From an uncultured Crocinitomix sp. (lineage in GTDB: Bacteria; Bacteroidota; Bacteroidia; Flavobacteriales_D; Crocinitomicaceae), in contig CAKZON010000068.1 in NCBI GenBank assembly GCA_937136425.1, positions 62,001 through 126,000 of the forward strand: 64,000 nucleotides of DNA. The letters are read 5' to 3'. Positions 9,833 to 19,152 of the stretch are shown one piece after another; position 1 is the stretch's first letter; every line of letters begins with the position of its first letter. Made by a program: the position numbers and the translations under genes. Under the pieces are notes generated by a model, which was not told the DNA's origin, made no database searches, and saw only the letters and a program-made list of their open reading frames with translations.

Positions 9833-11428
9833 TTATTCTACAATCAATTTAGAGACAAATGCCTCCTCATTTTTACCGTTTTCTTTAAATGTCAATAAAT
9901 AAACACCTGACACCAATTGTTCTTTATTAATTTGAACACTTGCTCCAGCAATATTTTCTGTGCGATAGACTTCTTGTCCTAATAAATCGTAAATCACCAT
10001 ATAATTATTCCCTGTTAATACACGATCAAAATAAACTCTTGTAAACTCGTTAAACGGGTTCGGATAAACTGAAATATTTTGCTCGTCAGTAGTATATTCA
10101 TTCGTGCTTAATTCATAGTCAAATAGATATTGCACCAACGCAATGCGTGTATCCAAACCAGACACACCAGCCTCAGTTCCTACAACCAATATTTTCTCAT
10201 TGTCTATAATCGTAACACCATAGGCATAATCATCATTGGGAGAAAGCCCAGCTACCGCCATTCCATCTGTACCAAATGTTGGATCCAAATCACCATTAGC
10301 TGTATAACGCATCAGAACAAAATCCTTATTATATTCTTCAAATGAAGCATATCCTGCAATTACAATTTTATCATTTGCCTGAATAGATAATCCTGTACAT
10401 TCAGCCCAAGCAGACATTTCCGTATACATTACTCCATCCACTCCAAAGCTTTCGTCTAATACACCAGTTGCGGAATATCTTGCTAATGCAAAGGCTCCTT
10501 CCTCTTCATAAATCATACCTGCAACAATTATTTTCCCGTCTGATTGAAATGCTATATCAGCACCATAATCATTACTTGAAACGCCATCAGTTGTTTTGAT
10601 ATTTGTTAATACCTGTCCATCCGTTCCAAATGTTAAATCAAGAGCGCCATCTGTATCATATTTCACTATTGAAAAATTCGTGTGACTTTCACCAGAACCG
10701 TATGCAGAGCTTGCAACCAAAATATTTTCGTCTGCATCTAAAATCAAGTTTAATTCCTCACTTTCATCAGAATAATCTCCAATAATTGGTGTTACAATAC
10801 CTTCGTCACCAAAAGTATTGTCTAGCGTTCCATCTGTATTATATCTCAGCAATAAAAATTCTAATATTTCTTCATATTTAAAGCCTAAAACAATTAATTT
10901 CCCATCTGCCTGAACTCTTCCTCTCATGCCTCCATCAAAAACCTCCGAATCTTCAGAATTTGTAATCACAATTCCATCTGTACCATAACTTAAATCTAGT
11001 GTTCCGTCTGTATTATAACGAGCTAAAGCAATGTTAGCAGGTCCTCCTTCCTCAAGGATATAAATGCCAATCGCTATAATTTTTCCATCAGCTTGAAGTT
11101 GAATTGCATTGCAAATTGCTTCTCCTACACCTAAAGATGTTGTTGTTATTCCCCCTTCACCAAAAGTGTCATCTAGTGATCCATCTTCATTATACCTTAT
11201 CAGTAAAAAACTGTACGTTCCTATGTTTCCTGTATAACCTGCCGTAATAATTTTGCCGTCTGGCTGGTGCGCCACTGCCTGAGCTTCATCAATTAGACCA
11301 ACGTCCGTTAAAACTATTCCTCCAGTTCCAAAAGTAGGATCAAGGGTACCGTCTTGTGAAAAACCCGCAAATTGAAAAACTACAAAATGAAGCAATACCG
11401 CAAAACAATTTAATCTGTTAATTTTCAT
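9833..11428 (-). CDS. Delta-60 repeat (DUF5122-like beta-propeller) protein with T9SS C-terminal sorting domain
   Basis: Repeated LDxTFGTDGxVxT...QxDGKIIVAG; C-term VYPNPFNEF...VSGVYLLTF. Confidence 0.88.
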   Translation of the reverse strand: MKINRLNCFAVLLHFVVFQFAGFSQDGTLDPTFGTGGIVLTDVGLIDEAQAVAHQPDGKIITAGYTGNIGTYSFLLIRYNEDGSLDDTFGEGGITTTSLGVGEAICNAIQLQADGKIIAIGIYILEEGGPANIALARYNTDGTLDLSYGTDGIVITNSEDSEVFDGGMRGRVQADGKLIVLGFKYEEILEFLLLRYNTDGTLDNTFGDEGIVTPIIGDYSDESEELNLILDADENILVASSAYGSGESHTNFSIVKYDTDGALDLTFGTDGQVLTNIKTTDGVSSNDYGADIAFQSDGKIIVAGMIYEEEGAFALARYSATGVLDESFGVDGVMYTEMSAWAECTGLSIQANDKIVIAGYASFEEYNKDFVLMRYTANGDLDPTFGTDGMAVAGLSPNDDYAYGVTIIDNEKILVVGTEAGVSGLDTRIALVQYLFDYELSTNEYTTDEQNISVYPNPFNEFTRVYFDRVLTGNNYMVIYDLLGQEVYRTENIAGASVQINKEQLVSGVYLLTFKENGKNEEAFVSKLIVE

Positions 11429-11859
11429 AAGTTAAATTTTAGTTGGGCAAACGTAATATTTTCATCTTTAGTGTTAATCCTGATGTTTACTTGTTAAATA
11501 AAAGTATCTATCTGTATTTCAAACACCCACAATTCAACATGTATGAGAGCCAAACTCAAAATTGAAAAAATGACTTTATCATAAATGAGTTAGGGTTTGT
11601 GTTACTAAACGAATGGAAAATATGTTAAGAAATTCTAAATTAGATCAATATCAACCTTTTAAAGTAACCTATTGCAACAACAACTCGTTCTAACAATAAA
11701 AAGCATTCCCACCCGCAACCCACTTTATAATATTAGACCGTTATAATTTTGTATTAAACAGTCTGAACTTATTATACTTAACGGATCAAAATTAACGTTA
11801 TTCAGCTAGTGATAAAACTCACACGTTAGTATAGTATAGTTTTGTAAATTCATCACATT

Positions 11860-12585
11860 ATGAAGATATTCATTATAGAAGATAATGCGAGTCATCTTAA
11901 ATTGCTGAAAGCCAAAGTTAATTCATTGGGATATCAAGTAGTTGGATCAAGTCAAACAATAGAAGAAGTGTTACCCACAATTCAACAAACACTGCCAGAT
12001 GTTGCCTTGGTAGACATTAACATTCAAGGCGAAAATCATGGCATTCAATTGGCTAAAGAAATAAAAGAACACACAAATACTGCAGTCCTTTTTATTACAT
12101 CTCAAAGCGAGAGTCAAGTAATTTCAGATGCAGTGGCTGCCGCACCTGATGGTTATTTAGTTAAACCTGTTGATCCAGCAGATCTTAAAGCAAATATTGA
12201 ACTTGCAGTATTTAAAAATGTGAATAGCTCCACCGAATCTCAAATACAGGTTGAAGATGAGTTTTTAACCGTGCGAACAGGTGAAAAACTGCAACTTCTA
12301 CAATTTAAAAACATCAAATACATTAAAGTGGATACCAAAAACTATGTCACTTTATTGGATGTAAATGATAAACCTTTTGTAATTCGAGATTCCTTAAAAA
12401 ACGTTGTTGGCTCAATTTTACCCCAAGGGTTTATAAGAACTCACCATAGTTACGGGGTAAATATTGATTATATTTTATTTATTGATGAGCGCGAACAAAC
12501 GGTACATTTAAAAACAAATGATACAATTCCTATAGGAAAATCATTCAAAAAAGATGTTTATGAAAAAATGAATATTAAATCATAG
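11860..12585 (+). CDS. LytTR-family response regulator
   Basis: REC domain (FIIEDNASHLK, VALVDINIQ, LVKPVDPADL) plus LytTR (FIRTHHSYGVNIDYI). Confidence 0.92.
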   Translation: MKIFIIEDNASHLKLLKAKVNSLGYQVVGSSQTIEEVLPTIQQTLPDVALVDINIQGENHGIQLAKEIKEHTNTAVLFITSQSESQVISDAVAAAPDGYLVKPVDPADLKANIELAVFKNVNSSTESQIQVEDEFLTVRTGEKLQLLQFKNIKYIKVDTKNYVTLLDVNDKPFVIRDSLKNVVGSILPQGFIRTHHSYGVNIDYILFIDEREQTVHLKTNDTIPIGKSFKKDVYEKMNIKS

Positions 12586-12654
12586 ACTCACATATTAGAT
12601 TCAACAATTGATCCCCGTGTTTGAATTTTACCAAAACTTAATTCACACCCGATT

Positions 12655-14616
12655 ATGAAAATATTTTCACGCATTTTTTTCTTATTGCTCCCGTTTATAT
12701 TAATCTCTGCACAGGATAATAACATCCTTTCACAAGCAGATAAATACAACTTAAACTTAGAACGAAAGGTTGATAGTTTAAAACGTCTATCTTTTGAAAA
12801 TAAATATGATGAAATAAAAAACATTCGAGAAATCCTTCATGTTTATAGAGATTTAAATAATGACAGTGCCCTTTTCTATGGCTATAAAGAACTTGAAATT
12901 ACAAGACAATTAGGAGATCCTAATGAGCTAGCATTTGCCAGAATTAATCTGTCTGGAATGTTATATCAAGTTGGAAATTTTAACCTTGCAAGAGATTTAC
13001 TTTGCTTTAACCTTGCAGAAAGAGATCGAATTAATGACACCATAGTGGCGGCTACACAGTCGGTTTTAAGTAATGTCTATATAAGCACGGAAGAGTATGA
13101 TAAATCAATTGCGGAAGGGCTTGCTGCTGCTGAAGCCTTTGAGCGGTTGAAAGATAGCAGTAACGCAGGGTTTTCTTATATCTCAATTGCAGAGGTATAC
13201 TCATTGGCGTTGGACAATCAAGTTGAAGGAATCAAATACATTAAAAAGGCCATTGTTTTTTTAAGCGCTAAATCTGCGTTGAAGGAATATCTAATTGCCG
13301 CACTTTTAACTTACGGAGATTTAAGTATAGCTCAAAAAGATTATAAGAAAGCACTCAATGTAATTTTAGAAGCAGAGCAAATAGCAATTAAACATAATGA
13401 ATATTGGTACTATCCAGATATTATGTCAAAATTAGGTAAGGTTTATTATTATAAAAAAGAGCATGAAAAGTCAATCTATTATCTTCAAAAAGCAGCTGAT
13501 AGATTAGAAAGTAATGAAACAAGTCAAGCTGCTAGATATGAATATTTAGGGTTGAACTATAAGGATTTAAATCAACCGAAAAAAGCAATTTCATATTTCA
13601 AATTATGTTTAGATTATGAAGAAAATCCAAGATTACTGAACTTTTACAGAGAGTATTTGGTGGAATGCTACTTACAGATAGCAGATTATCAATCCGCATT
13701 CAATATTCAAAATGAGATAACTACCTATAAGGACCAGATTAATGAATCCAATCAAAAAGAAAAAGTAACTGAAATTATTGAAAAATATGGTAATGAGAAA
13801 AAGCAGCAAGAAATCAATCTTTTGAGTGTTGAAAAATCACTACAAGAAAATAAAATTAAACAACAACAATTTATCCTTTACGGCATAATCGGATTCTTTA
13901 CATTAATTATAGGTTTTGGCCTTTTTTGGTACCGTACAAGAATCAAATTAAAAGTAACACATCAAAATTTAGAAACCGCCCAATTACAACAACGGTTTTT
14001 ACGTACACAATTAAATCCACATTTTTTCTTTCATGCATTAACCTCTATCGAAAGTTATATTTATAGTAATGATAAAAATCAAGCTGCCTCATTCCTTCGC
14101 AACTTTAGCAAGCTTATGCGAAATATCTTAGAGTTTTCTGATGTCAATTTTATTACCCTACAAAAGGATATTGATTTTATTGAAAAATACATAGAACTAC
14201 AACGCCTTAGTCACGATTTTAAGTTTCAGTCTAAAATTAATGTCTCAACTTCGCTAGATCTTTCTCAAATTTATGTACCACCAATGCTTATTCAACCTGC
14301 TGTTGAAAATGCAATTTTGCACGGTGCTATTGAAGCAGAAAATGGAGTTATTACCATAGATTATATCCAAAATGGTTCGCACATTGAAATAAAGATTAGT
14401 GATAACGGCAACAGAAAAACTAAAAAATCTAATTCCGCCAGTAAACTCAATCGTTCAATGAGTACTGACATAACATTTAAACGAATAAAAAATATCCGTC
14501 ATGTACATGGAATTGACATCATATATAAAGCCTTTGAACCGGAAATAAATCAAGAAAAGTCAGTTGTCTTATTTCGTTTTCCTATTGATTTTAAACCAGC
14601 ACTTGCACTAAATTAA
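12655..14616 (+). CDS. LytS-like sensor histidine kinase with TPR ectodomain
   Basis: TPR repeats, TM, QLNPHFFFHALTSIESYI kinase motif, PPMLIQPAVENAILHG. Confidence 0.92.
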   Translation: MKIFSRIFFLLLPFILISAQDNNILSQADKYNLNLERKVDSLKRLSFENKYDEIKNIREILHVYRDLNNDSALFYGYKELEITRQLGDPNELAFARINLSGMLYQVGNFNLARDLLCFNLAERDRINDTIVAATQSVLSNVYISTEEYDKSIAEGLAAAEAFERLKDSSNAGFSYISIAEVYSLALDNQVEGIKYIKKAIVFLSAKSALKEYLIAALLTYGDLSIAQKDYKKALNVILEAEQIAIKHNEYWYYPDIMSKLGKVYYYKKEHEKSIYYLQKAADRLESNETSQAARYEYLGLNYKDLNQPKKAISYFKLCLDYEENPRLLNFYREYLVECYLQIADYQSAFNIQNEITTYKDQINESNQKEKVTEIIEKYGNEKKQQEINLLSVEKSLQENKIKQQQFILYGIIGFFTLIIGFGLFWYRTRIKLKVTHQNLETAQLQQRFLRTQLNPHFFFHALTSIESYIYSNDKNQAASFLRNFSKLMRNILEFSDVNFITLQKDIDFIEKYIELQRLSHDFKFQSKINVSTSLDLSQIYVPPMLIQPAVENAILHGAIEAENGVITIDYIQNGSHIEIKISDNGNRKTKKSNSASKLNRSMSTDITFKRIKNIRHVHGIDIIYKAFEPEINQEKSVVLFRFPIDFKPALALN

Positions 14617-14640
14617 CTTTCCTCTATAATTGCTGCTTTT

Positions 14641-14670
14641 TCCTCATGAAACAGCCACTTATCCTCATGA
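14641..14670 (+). promoter_or_regulatory. Candidate LytTR response-regulator site: direct repeat TCCTCATGA-N12-TCCTCATGA
   Basis: Two identical 9-mers with 21-bp period between a LytTR/LytS operon and a secreted-protein gene. Confidence 0.5.
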
Positions 14671-14860
14671 GCAAAAACTGCCTCTTAATTTCACCTAGAT
14701 TTGACTTTATAATAGCAAATCATTAACCCACTTACATGCAATTATATCGCGTACGCTCTGGCATTATCGCTATATAAACAGGCTTTATGGGTTGTGGAAA
14801 TTATATTGGAGGATGCCCAAAATCCATTAAAAGAGTAAGCAATTAAATAATACAAGACTT

Positions 14861-16834
14861 ATGAAAAAGATTAAAAATGACATCATTGAACCTGACACAA
14901 AAGCTTCCTATAAAACTTTAGGGTTTATGAAGCTGAAAAGCATTGTTTTCATGCTTATATTATCACTCTCTAGCGCAAGTTCAATGGCTCAAACAATGTG
15001 TCCTGGTGGCGGTTGGGAAAATGAACCAATTCAAGACCCTGATGGGTGTTGTATTCTATTTGACATGTTACCAAGTACACTCGATTTTCCTTGGGCATAT
15101 TGGTTTGTAGTTGCAGATGGCGAAACTTATAACAATTCAGATTATCCTACTGGTGATTTTGAAGTTTGTTATGAGGATGCGGGAATGGAAAATGTTGTAG
15201 TAACTTATGTAGATGCTTTCGGTGTTACATTGTGCGAAAACGACTGGACTGTTTTTGTTGAAAAGGGATGCGGTCCTGACATTATTTGTGAAGACTGTAT
15301 TGATTTTACGGGAATTACTGTTGAAACAGAAGACCTATGCACTTTTGACTTTGAAATGATTTACACTATAAATCCAGATTGTGGTGGTATTACTATTGTT
15401 TCTGAATCATGGGAATATGGTTATTTTGGTGGGCATGGCTCTGGAGCTACAGATAGTCATACTTTTCCGGGAGATGATACATATAGTGTCGTTGCAATAA
15501 TAGAGTACACGGTAGATGCAACTGGTGAAACTTGTAAACAAGAACAAATTGTTGATGTAAATGTAACGGGTTGCTCACCTGGAGGAGTTGATTGTACACC
15601 TTTTGAACTTATCAGTGCAACAGATGGTGAAATGACAATAGGACTTACAACAAAAGATCCATGCACAAGTCCAACTTATGAGATTAATATTACCGAATTT
15701 GGCAGTGGAGTTCCATTATCACCAGCGACTTACACTACTACTGAAGTTTCACCAGACGTTTGGGAAGCAACTATAACAGGATTAGATCCTTGTACACCTT
15801 ACCAAATTGAAGTTGTATTACTTTGTGATGGAGTTATTGTAGGTGCTTGCACAAATGGTACTGCATGGGAAACTGATTGCCCAACATTCCCATGCTCAGC
15901 AGGATGTTTGACTATTGATGACATAGTTATTGAAAAAATAGATGGTTGTGATTATACGCTATCTGTAGATTACGATATGACAGATGCTTGTGGAGACTTA
16001 GAAATTGAGTCAATTGATTGGGATTTCGGATTTGGTGGACCTGGTAGTATAGGAGAAGGCGAAGAAGTTGATGTAACATTTTTATGTGATGAACCTCAAA
16101 CGGTCAAGGTAACAATCACTTACACAACTTACAGTGGTCATGAATGTAAAAAAACATTCTCAGAGTTAATTAATCCTTTTGGATGTGAAGAAGAATGTAC
16201 TTCTTGCCTTTTAGATGAATGTTTAAGAGTTTCAAGAATTCTTGCAACGCCAAACGAGCATAATCCTTGTAAATACGAACTGTTTTTCGATTGGAGCAGC
16301 AGTATTTCATGTAACTCTTTTAGTGATATTTCAGTGGATTGGACGATTTTAGATGATATGGGAGCGATAATTGGTACAACTTCAGGCGAGCTTGTGAACT
16401 ACACATTCCCTGGAGACGGAACATATACAGTAAAAGGAGTTTTCAATTATACTGTTGATGAAATGAAAAAATCATGCGACATATTAATTGAAATAGATGT
16501 AGTGGGTTGCGGCGAAAAAGAGGGACATAAACGTGGGCAATTTTCGGGAGATTCAGGAAAAACACTTACTGGTGATGCGATCAAAGCATCAACCGTTCCA
16601 AACCCTGCGGATGAAAATGTAACTATTACTATTGTTGATCCTTCCAACTCTTCAGACTTTGATGAACTTCAGTTGGTAATCTTTGATATCAATGGTCGTG
16701 AAGTATACAGAGGAAATACAAGACTTGGAGCGCAAAAAATGATTGACGTAAGTCATTTTGAAAGTGGGCTTTATATCTATGAAGTAAGAGATGGAGAAAC
16801 TGTACTGCTAAAAGAAAAGCTATTGATTAAGTAA
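14861..16834 (+). CDS. Secreted protein with PKD/FN3-like domains and T9SS C-terminal sorting domain
   Basis: Signal peptide, Cys-rich repeats, C-term STVPNPADENVTI...FESGLYIYEVRDG. Confidence 0.8.
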   Translation: MKKIKNDIIEPDTKASYKTLGFMKLKSIVFMLILSLSSASSMAQTMCPGGGWENEPIQDPDGCCILFDMLPSTLDFPWAYWFVVADGETYNNSDYPTGDFEVCYEDAGMENVVVTYVDAFGVTLCENDWTVFVEKGCGPDIICEDCIDFTGITVETEDLCTFDFEMIYTINPDCGGITIVSESWEYGYFGGHGSGATDSHTFPGDDTYSVVAIIEYTVDATGETCKQEQIVDVNVTGCSPGGVDCTPFELISATDGEMTIGLTTKDPCTSPTYEINITEFGSGVPLSPATYTTTEVSPDVWEATITGLDPCTPYQIEVVLLCDGVIVGACTNGTAWETDCPTFPCSAGCLTIDDIVIEKIDGCDYTLSVDYDMTDACGDLEIESIDWDFGFGGPGSIGEGEEVDVTFLCDEPQTVKVTITYTTYSGHECKKTFSELINPFGCEEECTSCLLDECLRVSRILATPNEHNPCKYELFFDWSSSISCNSFSDISVDWTILDDMGAIIGTTSGELVNYTFPGDGTYTVKGVFNYTVDEMKKSCDILIEIDVVGCGEKEGHKRGQFSGDSGKTLTGDAIKASTVPNPADENVTITIVDPSNSSDFDELQLVIFDINGREVYRGNTRLGAQKMIDVSHFESGLYIYEVRDGETVLLKEKLLIK

Positions 16835-16869
16835 GATTTTCATTGAATTACAGTATTAATTATAGAACG

Positions 16870-16903
16870 AACCGCCGGGTAAAATTTACTCGGCGGTTTT
16901 TTT
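16870..16903 (+). terminator. Intrinsic terminator
   Basis: AACCGCCG-loop-CGGCGGTT followed by T-run. Confidence 0.85.
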
Positions 16904-16982
16904 CACATTATAAACACCTAACAAACAGCCAATTGCTATAAATATTCGATAATTTACAAAATAAATTTAAATCCTTTTTCAA

Positions 16983-17019
16983 CTACGCAACAAGACTGCG
17001 CAGTGCTACTCCACCTTTG
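16983..17019 (+). promoter_or_regulatory. Shared operator/promoter copy 1 (TROVE gene): CTACGCA-N7-TGCGCAG-N8-CACCTTTG
   Basis: Inverted repeat 16983-16989/16997-17003 and -7-like box 17012-17019; same layout as two other sites in the window. Confidence 0.75.
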
Positions 17020-17045
17020 TCATATCAATAATTAAAACGATAGAT

Positions 17046-18563
17046 ATGAAATTTAATTTAATCACACGAAAAAAGAGAGTAATTGAAAACTTTGCAAACG
17101 CAAAGGCTTATTCAATGACCCCTGAATACGAATTGTATGCTGCGGTTGTAACTACAGGGTTAAATGGTTCATACTATGAATCTGCTAATAGCCGTCTGGA
17201 TCGAATCATTAAATTGATTCAAAAATGTGATCCTGAATTTGTGGCTAAGCTTGCAATTTATGCACGTAACAACATGTATTTACGATCAATTCCCTTAGTA
17301 TTAACGGTTGAATTGGCAAAACGAACTACTGGAAATTCATTGGTAAGTTCAACAGTAAGCAAAGTTGTAAAACGAGCGGATGAAATTACTGAATTACTTG
17401 CTTACTACCAATTTGCGAATAAGCGAACAGGTACTAAAAAATTGAACAAATTGTCTAAACAAATACAAAAAGGTTTAGTGAAGTCGTTCAACAACTTTGA
17501 TGAGTATCAATTTGCGAAATACAATAAGTCTACTGAAATTAAATTGAAAGATGCCTTGTTTCTTGTTCATCCAAAAGCGAAAGATGAAATGCAGCAAGTG
17601 ATATTTAATAAAATTGCGAAAGACGAATTAGCAACACCATATACATGGGAAACGGAATTGTCCAAATTAGGTCAAACTCAATTTGTAAATAGCTTTGAAA
17701 AATCTCGCGCTATAAAGCGTAAATGGGAAGAATTAATAGCAAGCAAGCGACTTGGTTATATGGCATTAATGCGAAACCTACGCAACATTTTAGAAGCAAA
17801 TGTGTCTTCTTCAACAATTGAAATGGTATGTTTGAACTTGTCCAATGAAAATGCGGTAAAAAAAGCAAAACAAATGCCTTTCCGATTTTTGGCAGCCTAC
17901 CGTGAATTGCAACGAGTTAACTCGCAATACACAAGTGCGGTGCTAAATGCATTAGAAATTGCAACTATGCATAGTGCTAAAAACATCAAAGGTTTTAGTT
18001 ACTCCACGCGAGTAGTAATTGCATGTGATGTTTCAGGTTCAATGCAACAACCTATTTCTCCAAAAAGCAAAGTGCTTTTGTATGATATTGGTTTAATGTT
18101 GGGTATGTTAATGCACTCGCAATGCAAAAATGTAACAGCAGGTATGTTTGGTAATACATGGAAAACCATTAATATGCCACAACAAAGCGTATTGAGCAAT
18201 GTACAAGAGTTTTACCGCCGAGAAGGTGAAGTAGGTTATTCTACTAATGGTTATCGCGTAATTGAGAGTTTAATTGCAAAAAACCAAGTTATGGATAAAG
18301 TGATGCTTTTTACAGATGTTCAAATGTGGAACAGCAATAATACGCATCATACCTTCGCTAAATCATGGGCAAACTATAAGCGTATAGCGCCAAATGCTAA
18401 ATTGTATTTATTTGACTTGGCAGGTTATGGTCAACAACCAATAAATGTGCAAAAAAATGATGTGTATTTAATGGCTGGTTGGAGTGATAAAGTTTTTGAT
18501 ATGTTACACGCGTTGGAGCATTCAAATTCAGCAATCACAGAAATAAATAAAATAAATGTGTAA
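17046..18563 (+). CDS. rsr: TROVE-domain, vWA-domain protein (bacterial Ro60/Rsr-like Y-RNA-binding protein)
   Basis: N-terminal helical-repeat TROVE-like region (AKLAIYARNNMYLRSIPLVLTVELAK, LGYMALMRNLRNIL); C-terminal vWA MIDAS VVIACDVSGSM. Confidence 0.92.
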   Translation: MKFNLITRKKRVIENFANAKAYSMTPEYELYAAVVTTGLNGSYYESANSRLDRIIKLIQKCDPEFVAKLAIYARNNMYLRSIPLVLTVELAKRTTGNSLVSSTVSKVVKRADEITELLAYYQFANKRTGTKKLNKLSKQIQKGLVKSFNNFDEYQFAKYNKSTEIKLKDALFLVHPKAKDEMQQVIFNKIAKDELATPYTWETELSKLGQTQFVNSFEKSRAIKRKWEELIASKRLGYMALMRNLRNILEANVSSSTIEMVCLNLSNENAVKKAKQMPFRFLAAYRELQRVNSQYTSAVLNALEIATMHSAKNIKGFSYSTRVVIACDVSGSMQQPISPKSKVLLYDIGLMLGMLMHSQCKNVTAGMFGNTWKTINMPQQSVLSNVQEFYRREGEVGYSTNGYRVIESLIAKNQVMDKVMLFTDVQMWNSNNTHHTFAKSWANYKRIAPNAKLYLFDLAGYGQQPINVQKNDVYLMAGWSDKVFDMLHALEHSNSAITEINKINV

Positions 18564-18573
18564 AAAATACTAG

Positions 18574-18610
18574 CTGCGTAAAAACATTGCGCAGTTAGTA
18601 TTCACCTTTG
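18574..18610 (+). promoter_or_regulatory. Shared operator/promoter copy 2 (Y-RNA array): CTGCGTA-N7-TGCGCAG-N8-CACCTTTG
   Basis: Inverted repeat 18574-18580/18588-18594, -7-like box 18603-18610, right after the TROVE stop codon. Confidence 0.78.
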
Positions 18611-18647
18611 TAAACAACAAGATAATGATCTTGATAAAAAATTGAAA

Positions 18648-18794
18648 TTAAACAAGTGCCGTAGAAAAGAGATACTTCGATAGGTAACCTGAGGGTCGGA
18701 GGTTCAATTCCTCCCAGCGCGCGAAAATGTGCTGTAGCTCAGTTTGGTTAGAGCATCAGATAAAAAGCCTTTTTTCGGATTTTGCCTTGTTTAA
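18648..18794 (+). ncRNA. Y-RNA-like unit 1 with circularly permuted tRNA-like domain
   Basis: Lower stem UUAAACAAG/CUUGUUUAA, UGCCGU box, upper stem AGAAAAG/CUUUUUU, AUACUUCG, T-arm, capped acceptor and D-arm. Confidence 0.82.
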
Positions 18795-18853
18795 CTTTTT
18801 CGCCTTAAAACAATGTTTTGGGCGAAGCAAAAATAGTTCTTTAACATATTAAA

Positions 18854-18988
18854 TAGTAAGTGCCGTAGAATAGAGTTACTTCGATTCCAGACTGGAAATG
18901 GAGGTGTGAACCCTTCCAACCTGCCAAGCAGGTTGTCGTCTAAAACAGGACGCCAGAGACATGTCTCTTTTCGCAATTTGCCTTACTA
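18854..18988 (+). ncRNA. Y-RNA-like unit 2 with divergent permuted tRNA-like domain
   Basis: Lower stem UAGUAAG/CUUACUA (compensatory vs unit 1), UGCCGU, UUACUUCG; CTGG, T-arm-like, 7-bp capped stem, D-arm-like and CCAG in order. Confidence 0.78.
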
Positions 18989-18998
18989 ACTTATTAAT

Positions 18999-19138
18999 GT
19001 AGAATGTCGTAGAAAAGAAATACTTCGTCTCAAATGAAGGGGAGGAATCATATAGTTGTTAATGCAGCAAAATGGTCCAGTTCGACTCTGGCAAAGACAA
19101 TGCCCCAATTAAATATTCTTTTCGTCATTTACTTCTAC
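18999..19138 (+). ncRNA. Y-RNA-like unit 3
   Basis: Lower stem GUAGAA/UUCUAC, UGUCGU box with compensatory AUUUAC, upper stem GAAAAGAA/UUCUUUUC, AUACUUCG, T-loop CCAG-UUCGACU-CUGG. Confidence 0.75.
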
Positions 19139-19152
19139 TTTAAATATTGCAA

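Noticed and set aside
16983-17003. CTGCGCA inverted repeats as transcription terminators
   Set aside because: No U-run follows; each instead precedes a -7-like box at a constant 8-nt distance
18680-18760. Permuted tRNA-Thr(GGU) gene (3' half before 5' half, as in some algae/archaea)
   Set aside because: Rejoining the halves could give a loop like TAGGTAA, but U33 is replaced by A, the anticodon stem has a mismatch, and the flanking core is shared by five other units without a full tRNA; Y RNA explains all six
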